Assembly: GCA_033791605.1 (NCBI GenBank)
Contig: JASJGJ010000073.1
Location: 1 to 19,381 of the forward strand
DNA length: 19,381 nucleotides
Direction: 5' to 3'
From: Porticoccus sp033791605
GTDB lineage: Bacteria > Pseudomonadota > Gammaproteobacteria > Pseudomonadales > Porticoccaceae
Shown: positions 13,197-19,381 of the stretch, piece after piece
Position numbering within the stretch: the stretch's first letter is position 1
Layout: each line of letters begins with the position of its first letter
Made by a program: the position numbers and the translations under genes
The notes under the pieces: generated by a model
The model's input: only the letters and a program-made list of their open reading frames with translations
What the model was told of the DNA's origin: nothing
The model's database searches: none

Positions 13197-14471
13197 ATGA
13201 CGCTATTTGCTGAGTACGGCCAAATACTGATCATCCTTGCCTGTGTATTCGGGCTATTTATGGCTTGGGGTGTTGGCGCCAACGATGTGGCCAATGCCAT
13301 GGGCACCTCGGTAGGATCGAGGGCTCTCACGGTTAAACAGGCCATTCTCATCGCCATGGTGTTTGAGTTTGCCGGTGCTTACTTGGCAGGGGGAGAGGTA
13401 ACCTCCACCATCCGAAAGGGCATCATTGATCCTGCCTTTATCGCAGAGACGCCGGAATTACTGGTGTTTGGCATGCTCTCGGCGCTACTGGCCGCAGGCA
13501 CATGGTTATTAATTGCCAGTATGATGGGCTGGCCAGTCTCCACCACCCACTCTATCGTTGGTGCCATTGTCGGTTTTGCCGCGGTGGGCATCTCCGTCGA
13601 CGCGGTGAACTGGGGCAAGGTAGGGAAAATCGTTGCAAGCTGGGTGGTATCCCCCGTATTAGCAGGTTCCATCTCCTATATGCTCTTTCGCAGCGTGCAA
13701 AAATTAATTCTCACTCAGGATGATCCTTTCTCCCGAGCCAAAAAAATTATTCCAATCTATATGTTTGCCGTAGGCTTCCTAATTTCCATGGTCACTCTGC
13801 TCAAGGGATTCAAGCATATCTTCAAAGATGCCGGGATATCCATGAGCTTTGGTGAGTGTGCGCTGATGGCTGCGGGTGTAGGCATTCTTGTTTCATTGAT
13901 TGGGTCGGTACTACTAAGCCGAGTAGAGCGCGATGAAGAAGCCGAAAAAAGCAACCGCTTTGCCAGTGTGGAAAAGGTCTTTGCTGTACTGATGGTCTTT
14001 ACCGCATGCGCTATGGCGTTTGCCCACGGATCCAATGATGTAGCCAATGCGGTCGGCCCCTTGGCCGCCGTAGTCAGTGTCGTGAGATCTGGCGCCGTTG
14101 AGGTTGAAAGCGTAATGCCCAGTTGGATTCTGCTATTAGGTGGTGTCGGTATTATGTTGGGGCTGGCGACCTACGGCTTCAAAGTAATGGGTACTATTGG
14201 CCGTAAAATTACTGAACTCACGCCAAGCCGAGGCTTCGCAGCAGAACTAGGCGCTGCCGCCACCGTCGTACTTGCGTCTGGCACAGGACTGCCTATTTCA
14301 ACAACTCATACACTGGTGGGTGCTGTATTGGGTGTTGGTTTAGCTCGAGGTATAGCCGCACTGAATATTCGTGTCATTGGCACGATCTTCATGTCTTGGC
14401 TGGTAACACTACCTGCTGGGGCGGCCTTAGCCATAGTATTTTTCTTCTTCTTCAAGGGAGTCTTTAGCTAG
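13197..14471 (+). CDS. pit: PiT family low-affinity inorganic phosphate transporter
   Basis: PiT proteins are inner-membrane symporters that take up phosphate, often as a neutral metal-phosphate complex, with protons or sodium. The 424-residue protein has about ten hydrophobic segments and an inverted duplication. The hallmark repeats are GANDVANAMG (27-36) and GSNDVANAVG (about 278-287). Each half also carries a helix-hairpin phosphate motif: GWPVSTTHSIVGAIVGF in the first and GTGLPISTTHTLVGAVLG in the second. A hydrophilic loop with ERDEEAEKSNRF separates the halves. AGGAAAC precedes ATG 13197. The partner DUF47 gene lies 33 bases upstream. A strong bidirectional hairpin follows at 14489-14523. 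Low-affinity Pit is the best match; a sulfate-permease relative is less likely given both ND signatures. Confidence 0.95.
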   Translation: MTLFAEYGQILIILACVFGLFMAWGVGANDVANAMGTSVGSRALTVKQAILIAMVFEFAGAYLAGGEVTSTIRKGIIDPAFIAETPELLVFGMLSALLAAGTWLLIASMMGWPVSTTHSIVGAIVGFAAVGISVDAVNWGKVGKIVASWVVSPVLAGSISYMLFRSVQKLILTQDDPFSRAKKIIPIYMFAVGFLISMVTLLKGFKHIFKDAGISMSFGECALMAAGVGILVSLIGSVLLSRVERDEEAEKSNRFASVEKVFAVLMVFTACAMAFAHGSNDVANAVGPLAAVVSVVRSGAVEVESVMPSWILLLGGVGIMLGLATYGFKVMGTIGRKITELTPSRGFAAELGAAATVVLASGTGLPISTTHTLVGAVLGVGLARGIAALNIRVIGTIFMSWLVTLPAGAALAIVFFFFFKGVFS

Positions 14472-14488
14472 AGCGCTTTTTTTAAAAC

Positions 14489-14523
14489 ACAAATAAACCC
14501 GGCCAAAGGTCGGGCTTATTTGT
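14489..14523. terminator. Bidirectional intrinsic terminator between pit and the convergent symporter gene
   Basis: ACAAATAA (14489-14496) pairs with TTATTTGT (14516-14523). Inside it, CCCGGCC (14498-14504) pairs with GGTCGGG (14508-14514), including one G-T pair, around an AAA loop. The stem is interrupted only by one A/C mismatch. The GC core flanked by A-rich and T-rich arms works in both directions, as expected between convergent genes. Confidence 0.85.
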
Positions 14524-14552
14524 ATGAATCTCCGCTAAAACTTAAACCTCTT

Positions 14553-15824
14553 TTAACCTGCCAGCACCCCTTTCTCTCCCTCGCTCCGGGCTATCACTAC
14601 CGCCCCACAGGAATCACTAAAAACATTTACCGCCGTACGCAACATGTCCAATATACGGTCTGTCACCAGTAACATGCCAATCCCCTCGAGAGGCAAGCCA
14701 ACCACCCCTAAAATCACGGTAATGGCCACCAAACTAGCCGCCGGAATACCCGCCACACCAATAGATGTCAGTAACGCCACCAATACAATGGTGAACTGAG
14801 TAGCGAGACTCAAATCCAACCCATAGGCTTGAGCAATAAACATCGCCGCGACACATTCATAAAGTGCCGTTCCATCCATATTAATGGTGGCCCCCAAGGG
14901 CAAGACGAAAGAGGTGGTACGGTTTGAAACACCGGCATTTTTTTCAACACACTCGATGGTTATCGGCAACGTGCCAGAAGAAGACGCTGTTGAAAATGCC
15001 GTTAACAATGCAGGAAACATAGCCCGATAATGCTTCAGTGGGTTGACGCCCGACAACCGGAGAATAAGGCTTAAAGTAACAAAAACATGGAACGCCAAAG
15101 CCAACACAACGGTGGCGAAAAAGATCAGCAGTGGCTGAAAAGCATCAAACCCCGTAGCTGCGACGGTTTTAGCCACCAAACCAAAAACACCGATAGGCGC
15201 AAACTTCATGATAAACATAGTGACGGCCATCATGGTTTCATAAACACCATTCCAGAAACCCAACATAGTCTGGCTGTATTCTTTGGTGATTCGCGTCATA
15301 AAGACACCAAACAATAGGCTAAAAAAGATCAATCCCAACATTTGGCCATCAGCTGCGGCCTTCACGACATTAGGGGGAATCATCCGCACAAAGACGCTGG
15401 CAATATCCCCAGCACCTCGACCCTCCACTCTGGCCAACTGCTCAGAAACAGCATCGGGCGAGCTCAGATTCAAGCGTCCGCCAGCAGCTTCACCATCAAT
15501 AACACCGGGCATGATCAAATTAACCATAATCAAACCCACGATAATGGAGGACAAGCTGGTTAACATATAAAACGACAGGGTTTTAGTACTGAGCCGCCCA
15601 AGGTTATCGCTATCACCCAAACCAGCCATCCCAACAATGATCGAGGACATCACTAAGGGCACAATAATCATTTTCAGCGCATTGAGAAACAACGTGCCTA
15701 TAAAACCAAAAATGTCGTACAAGCTCACGCCCAAAACAGCGCTATCGGTACCCGACCACAAACCCACAAGAACCGCAGCCACAATAGCTATTAGCATTTG
15801 CCAATGAAGTTGTAATTTACCCAT
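14553..15824 (-). CDS. Dicarboxylate/acidic amino acid:cation symporter (DAACS family)
   Basis: This 423-residue inner-membrane protein is a member of the GltP/DctA/Glt(Ph) family, elevator-type secondary transporters driven by sodium or protons. The transport-domain signatures are complete: the HP1 serine-rich tip ASSSGTLP (280-287), the TM7 motif NMDGTALYE (315-323), HP2 with SIGVAGIPAASLV, and TM8 DRILDMLRTAVNV (389-401). In TM8, Asp393, Arg396, Thr397 and Asn400 line up with the ligand residues of Glt(Ph). The Arg indicates a substrate with a side-chain carboxylate, so glutamate, aspartate or a C4-dicarboxylate is likely; which one cannot be told. The N-terminus (TM1) starts MGKLQLHWQMLIAIVAA; the ribosome site is weak. 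A short inverted repeat (TAGGC/GCCTA, 15871-15885) lies in the 91-base gap after the upstream minus-strand gene. Confidence 0.93.
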   Translation of the reverse strand: MGKLQLHWQMLIAIVAAVLVGLWSGTDSAVLGVSLYDIFGFIGTLFLNALKMIIVPLVMSSIIVGMAGLGDSDNLGRLSTKTLSFYMLTSLSSIIVGLIMVNLIMPGVIDGEAAGGRLNLSSPDAVSEQLARVEGRGAGDIASVFVRMIPPNVVKAAADGQMLGLIFFSLLFGVFMTRITKEYSQTMLGFWNGVYETMMAVTMFIMKFAPIGVFGLVAKTVAATGFDAFQPLLIFFATVVLALAFHVFVTLSLILRLSGVNPLKHYRAMFPALLTAFSTASSSGTLPITIECVEKNAGVSNRTTSFVLPLGATINMDGTALYECVAAMFIAQAYGLDLSLATQFTIVLVALLTSIGVAGIPAASLVAITVILGVVGLPLEGIGMLLVTDRILDMLRTAVNVFSDSCGAVVIARSEGEKGVLAG

Positions 15825-15915
15825 CGCTATTGCCCACTTTTTTGAAACCCATAGTTTGAGGCTTAATGTTTAGGCCACCCGCCTATCGTACTACCATTAA
15901 CGCTATTGATATCTG

Positions 15916-17808
15916 TTATCGAAAATCTCCACGCAAGTTCGTTACTTTTTCCTGCAAATTCAAGGCGGTGACCTGATCAGGATTAATGGGCGATTCCGCC
16001 AACACCTTAACTTGTCGCCAATGTGGGTGAAAAGGCTGCTTAAACGCACCTCCGTGACGATGACTAAAGAAACTGCCCCACAATCCCTGCAATGCCATCG
16101 GCACGACGGGTACCGGCGTTCGTTCTATAATTCGCTCAATACCGGCTTTAAATTCATCAATTTCACCGTCCAAAGTCAGCTTGCCCTCAGGAAAAACACA
16201 CAACAAATGACCTTGCTCCAAGCCACCGGCTATCTCATCCATGGCATGTAAATAACCCTGCTCATCATGCTGGCGGGAACAGATAGGAATCGCCCCGCCC
16301 GTGCGAAAAATAAAGTTCAGCACAGGGATTTCATAAATGGGTTTAAACATAACAAACCGAATCGGTCTACGCACGGCACCCGCCAACAACAGTGCATCTA
16401 TATAACTCACGTGGTTACACACAATGATGGCTCCGCCTTTGGCTGGAATATGTTCCAAACCCTGATGCTTTACTCGGTAAATAGAATGGCTCAACAACCA
16501 CACCAAAAAACGCATGGTGAACTCGGGCACCTGCAAGAAAATAAACACCGCAATAGCAATATTCATTAATGCTACGGTTAGAAAAAGATCCGGGATGCTG
16601 AAACCCGCAACACCGAGTAACACAATGCCCATCAAACTGGCCACCACCATAAACAATGCGTTAAGAATATTGTTACTGGCAATCACCCGTGCCCGTTTTG
16701 ACGCCTCGGTACGAGCTTGCACCATGGCATATAAAGGCACGATGTAAAGCCCACCGGACAACCCAACCATGGCAATATCAAACAGAATACGCAGCCCTCC
16801 GGTCTGAGAGAAAAACTCAAAAACACCAATCCCGTCAACACCAGCATACCCGTGAGCCGCAAAATAAAGATCAATACCAAAAAGGCTTAAACCCAATGAG
16901 CCCAATGGCACCAAACCAATCTCAACGCGATGACCACTAAGTCGATCACACAGCAAAGATCCGCAGGCAACACCCACGGTAAATGCGCAGAGAATCAAGG
17001 CAATAACACTGGGCCGCCCATGCAATACCGTCACAGTAAAGTTGGGCATCTGTGTGAGGTAGCTGGCTCCCAACATCCAGAACCAGGAGATACCCAGAAT
17101 AGCCAGAAACACTGTCCGCTTTTCTGTAGACAACTTGATCAGCTGCCAACTAATACGTGGGATATTCCAGTCAATTTTCAAATCAGTCGCTTTCGCCTCG
17201 GCCACAGGTATGCTGCAACTACTCAGCCAGCCAATCATTGCAACGACGACGACCGCAATACCCACCAACCAAACGGCATTGTCAGCACCACCCATCAGGC
17301 TACCCATGATAGTGCCGATTAAGATAGCCACAAACGTGCCCATGCCCACTTGTGCATTGCCCGCAACCAATTCACTGTCGCTCAAATGTTGGGGAATAAT
17401 GGAGTACTTAACCGGCCCAAAAAATGTGGACTGCACCCCCATAAGAAACAGCACCAGAAATAATAGCCACAAAGACCCCAGCCAGAGTGCCAAAAAGCCC
17501 ACCACCATAATCATGATCTCGGCAAGCTTGATCTTTCGGATAATTCGTGACTTTTCATACTTATCTGCCAACTGACCAGATATCGCAGAAAATAGAAAGA
17601 AAGGCAGCACAAACAGTCCCGCCGCCAAGTTGACTAATGCATTGGTATTACTATCTTCCGCACCGGCAATACTGGCACTGACGAGAATGACTAATAACGC
17701 GTTCTTAAAGAGGTTGTCGTTAAGTGCACCAAAAAACTGGGTCAGAAAAAGCGGCAAAAATCGCCGAGACTTCAATAATTGAAACTGTCCTTTACCGCCC
17801 ACCATCAT
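15916..17808 (-). CDS. LplT-like MFS / PlsC acyltransferase fusion protein
   Basis: The 630-residue protein joins two modules. Residues 1-430 are an MFS transporter related to the lysophospholipid flippase LplT, with about 12 membrane segments, LTQFFGALNDNLFKNAL (22-38) and the loop motif GQLADKYEKSRIIR (78-91). Residues 440-630 are a PlsC-type acyltransferase with NHVSYID (H466, D471; the HX4D catalytic motif), FRTGGAIPI and FPEG (539-542). In larger homologues an acyl-ACP synthetase (Aas/AMP-binding) domain follows; here the chain stops after the acyltransferase. The likely role is moving lysophospholipid across the inner membrane and re-acylating it, inferred from domains. The start is ambiguous: AAAGGA touches ATG 17808, with ATG 17805 and GTG 17802 in frame, and GTG has the best spacing. 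It is divergent from the LpxR-like gene. Confidence 0.9.
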   Translation of the reverse strand: MMVGGKGQFQLLKSRRFLPLFLTQFFGALNDNLFKNALLVILVSASIAGAEDSNTNALVNLAAGLFVLPFFLFSAISGQLADKYEKSRIIRKIKLAEIMIMVVGFLALWLGSLWLLFLVLFLMGVQSTFFGPVKYSIIPQHLSDSELVAGNAQVGMGTFVAILIGTIMGSLMGGADNAVWLVGIAVVVVAMIGWLSSCSIPVAEAKATDLKIDWNIPRISWQLIKLSTEKRTVFLAILGISWFWMLGASYLTQMPNFTVTVLHGRPSVIALILCAFTVGVACGSLLCDRLSGHRVEIGLVPLGSLGLSLFGIDLYFAAHGYAGVDGIGVFEFFSQTGGLRILFDIAMVGLSGGLYIVPLYAMVQARTEASKRARVIASNNILNALFMVVASLMGIVLLGVAGFSIPDLFLTVALMNIAIAVFIFLQVPEFTMRFLVWLLSHSIYRVKHQGLEHIPAKGGAIIVCNHVSYIDALLLAGAVRRPIRFVMFKPIYEIPVLNFIFRTGGAIPICSRQHDEQGYLHAMDEIAGGLEQGHLLCVFPEGKLTLDGEIDEFKAGIERIIERTPVPVVPMALQGLWGSFFSHRHGGAFKQPFHPHWRQVKVLAESPINPDQVTALNLQEKVTNLRGDFR

Positions 17809-17971
17809 TCCTTTCGTTTCGGGTCAACACCATTCCCTGCTTACCCTAAAGAAGTCACCATCTTGCCGACCTACCCAAAAATATACAATGTTAACCCAAC
17901 GGCCCGCTTGCATAATGCTTGTACTTGCACTTGTCACCGCCATAATACAAGTATTGATTCTGGACGAACTG
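17809..17971 (+). promoter_or_regulatory. Intergenic region between the divergent MFS/PlsC and LpxR-like genes
   Basis: These 163 bases carry the promoters of two divergent envelope genes. CATAAT (17941-17946) is a -10 candidate for the plus-strand gene, with TTGTAC (17919-17924) 16 bases upstream as a partial -35. Four copies of CTTG start at 17907, 17918, 17924 and 17930, a short repeated pattern next to the candidate promoter. Nothing else is recognised. Confidence 0.3.
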
Positions 17972-19015
17972 ATGAAAAAAATTCCCTACTTTCTCTTGCT
18001 TGCTTGTTGTACCATTTTTAGTGGTTTCACCCATGCCGAAGAAGACCGCTATTGCGCTACCCTAAACCTGTATCTTGAAAATGATATGTTTGGAGAAACA
18101 GACTTACACTATACCAATGGTATTCGTGTCTCCTGCGTTTCACCGGACCTCACCTCTTACCTGGAAGATGAACGGCTCCCATCTTGGGTCAGTAAGGTCA
18201 ACGCAAAGCTTCGCTTTTTTCACCACCTCAAGGATGACGATGACCCGATAGTGCAGCGCAATCTCGTCATTAGCATGGGACAACTAATATTTACCCCCTC
18301 TGACAAAGAAGCAACAACGGTCATCCAAGATGACCGACCCTACGCCGGTTACCTCTACTTAGGCTTCGCCTATCACATCCGAGCTAACAAACAGCTGGAT
18401 ACCTTGGAAGCCAATATCGGTTTGGTAGGACCAGCATCGTTAGCGGAACAGAGCCAGGATGCCATTCACAACCTTCGGGGCATCGATAAATTCAAGGGCT
18501 GGGACAATCAACTGGAAAACGAGCTCGGTTTACAGTTTGTATACGAACACAAACACCGCTTTAAACTCACCAACAGCTGGCCCCACCAAGACTTTATTGC
18601 CCACAGTGGTGTCAGTCTAGGCAATGTTGCTACCTACCTAAACCTCGGTGGAGAATACCGTATTGGCTGGCAATTGCCTGAAGACTTTGGCACCGCTGCC
18701 CTTCGACCCGGCGGCGACAATAGCTCTCCTGGTAACGGCGATATGCGCCGCTGTGGTCAATGGGTCTGCGGACTGCACGCATTTATTTCTCTTGATAGTA
18801 GATGGGTGGCAAGAGATATTTTTTTAGATGGCAATACCTTTGAAGATAGCCACAGCGTGAATCGCCGATCAACCGTAGCCGATGCAGCGGTGGGATTCAG
18901 TTTTTTAGTGGACGGCTGGAAAGTTTCCTACGCCAAAGTTTTTCGTACTCGAGAATTTGAAGAACAAGAAAAATCCCATGAATACGGCTCATTGTCATTC
19001 TCTTATTCTTGGTGA
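17972..19015 (+). CDS. lpxR: LpxR-like outer-membrane lipid A 3'-O-deacylase (DUF2219)
   Basis: LpxR is a 12-stranded outer-membrane barrel that removes the 3'-acyloxyacyl group of lipid A. From ATG 17972 the protein has 347 residues with a signal peptide (MKKIPYFLLLACC..., probable cut after THA, residue 22). Family motifs are LENDMFG (N37, D38), HYTNG (T48), DDRPYAGYLYLG (120-131), IHNLRGIDKFKGWDNQLENE (H166) and HSGVSLGNVATY. Aligned from memory with Salmonella LpxR, N37/D38, T48 and H166 correspond to its active-site Asn9/Asp10, Thr34 and His122, so the enzyme looks catalytically complete. The C-terminus SLSFSYSW ends in an aromatic residue, the BAM insertion signal. The frame is open to 17888, but the extra residues would spoil the signal peptide. 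It is divergent from the acyltransferase fusion; substrate specificity is inferred. Confidence 0.87.
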   Translation: MKKIPYFLLLACCTIFSGFTHAEEDRYCATLNLYLENDMFGETDLHYTNGIRVSCVSPDLTSYLEDERLPSWVSKVNAKLRFFHHLKDDDDPIVQRNLVISMGQLIFTPSDKEATTVIQDDRPYAGYLYLGFAYHIRANKQLDTLEANIGLVGPASLAEQSQDAIHNLRGIDKFKGWDNQLENELGLQFVYEHKHRFKLTNSWPHQDFIAHSGVSLGNVATYLNLGGEYRIGWQLPEDFGTAALRPGGDNSSPGNGDMRRCGQWVCGLHAFISLDSRWVARDIFLDGNTFEDSHSVNRRSTVADAAVGFSFLVDGWKVSYAKVFRTREFEEQEKSHEYGSLSFSYSW

Positions 19016-19108
19016 AAAACCACCACGAAAAACCTAACCACAAATACACCCACCAAAACCATTCCGGGTTAGAATGTCCCGCGATCACTCGATGTACAGG
19101 TCATTATC

Positions 19109-19381
19109 TTGCCCGCTTTACGCTACCCTAACCGCAAATTTCACCCGGAGCCCAACTGGCGGAGTTACACCCGCACACCCTCTGCTACCGCGCCTGCGGC
19201 ACTTCGGGATTGGCTGTTGAACAGAGGCTCTCTTACCCAGCGCCTAATCGATGCCAGTGGTGGAGAATTTCAAGTTGAGGTATTGAGCCAGACAATGACA
19301 TTACCAATGTTGTCGGAGGTTCGTGCCTTGGGTATTCCTGCCCGGCAACGGGCATTAGTCCGGGAGGTGATTCTGTATGGT
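19109..19381 (+). CDS. ubiC: Chorismate lyase UbiC, N-terminal part (runs off the window)
   Basis: Chorismate pyruvate-lyase makes 4-hydroxybenzoate and pyruvate from chorismate, the first committed step of ubiquinone synthesis. The last 91 codons of the window give LPALRYPNRKFHPEPNW, LRDWLLNRGSLTQRL, VEVLSQTMTLPMLSE, IPARQRALVREVILYG. This is the UbiC pattern of L.DWLL..GSLT..L near the N-terminus and the REV.L strand later. The frame opens after a stop at 19070-19072 and has no ATG or GTG before the homologous region. TTG 19109, with CAGG eight bases upstream, is therefore the likely start (read as Met). No frameshift is seen. Its usual partner ubiA would lie beyond the window. It follows the LpxR-like gene by 93 bases without a clear terminator. 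Confidence 0.88.
   Translation, partial: MPALRYPNRKFHPEPNWRSYTRTPSATAPAALRDWLLNRGSLTQRLIDASGGEFQVEVLSQTMTLPMLSEVRALGIPARQRALVREVILYG

Noticed and set aside
16930..17575. Overlapping plus-strand frames of 130 and 146 codons opposite the MFS domain
   Set aside because: Compositionally biased (Asn, Gln, Thr, Pro, His) complement of hydrophobic membrane codons; no family resemblance.
17990..18013. Possible lipobox (LLAC) in the signal peptide of the LpxR-like protein
   Set aside because: The Cys is at residue 12, too early for a full hydrophobic core, and the hydrophobic stretch continues to a better signal peptidase I site after THA; barrel enzymes of this family are not lipoproteins.
18997..19080. 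Short GGTG/CACC inverted repeat at the end of the LpxR-like gene as a terminator
   Set aside because: The stem is only about four pairs and an A-rich rather than T-rich sequence follows on the plus strand.
1..19381. Search by eye for tRNA, CRISPR, IS ends, prophage or toxin-antitoxin genes
   Set aside because: No cloverleaf, regular spaced repeats, transposase or small paired genes were seen; nearly all of the sequence is covered by conserved housekeeping genes.

Overview
This window is an ordinary chromosomal core region of a gammaproteobacterium. All 20 genes found belong to known families. The gene sets pilT/yggS-proC-yggT-yggU, rph/yicC-gmk-rpoZ-spoT-ridA and oxyR-recG, together with the protein sequences, recall Pseudomonas-like and marine gammaproteobacteria (Cellvibrionales or Spongiibacteraceae type). 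That placement is an inference from remembered gene order and is not tested. I see no tRNA, rRNA, insertion sequence, prophage, CRISPR array or integration signature. No gene-free stretch exceeds about 180 bases.

Layout. Positions 1-275 hold the start of pilT (minus strand), divergent from a plus-strand group at 371-2949: yggS (PLP homeostasis), proC (proline synthesis), yggT (membrane protein) and yggU/DUF167. A small hairpin separates this group from the convergent gene rph (3003-3725, minus). Rph shares a 109-base upstream region with yicC, which begins the plus-strand run yicC-gmk-rpoZ-spoT-ridA (3835-8311). A clear hairpin with a T-tract lies between gmk and rpoZ, so rpoZ-spoT-ridA probably has its own promoter. 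A minus-strand SDR/epimerase-like gene (8335-9228) then faces oxyR. OxyR overlaps recG by four bases (9409-12407).

Next comes a two-gene phosphate module, DUF47/PhoU-like plus a PiT transporter (12483-14471). It is preceded by a good sigma-70 promoter whose -35 overlaps one copy of an 11-base-period TGACAT repeat. A long bidirectional terminator closes it. On the minus strand follow a glutamate/dicarboxylate symporter (14553-15824) and an LplT-like MFS/PlsC acyltransferase fusion (15916-17808). Divergent from the fusion is an LpxR-type outer-membrane lipid A deacylase (17972-19015). The window ends in the start of ubiC (from 19109), the first step of ubiquinone synthesis.

How the genes fit together. 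The middle block joins guanine nucleotide supply (gmk), RNA polymerase omega (rpoZ) and (p)ppGpp turnover (spoT), which are functionally linked. Rph and YicC both act on RNA. The right end has an envelope theme: phospholipid acyl transfer next to lipid A deacylation. The items most worth checking are an OxyR that keeps the sensing Cys199 but has Leu at the place of the resolving Cys208; a SpoT whose synthetase loop reads E-F-K-D, between the RXKD and EXDD classes; the repeat overlapping the phosphate promoter; and the gmk/rpoZ hairpin. I found no convincing previously undescribed multi-gene system.
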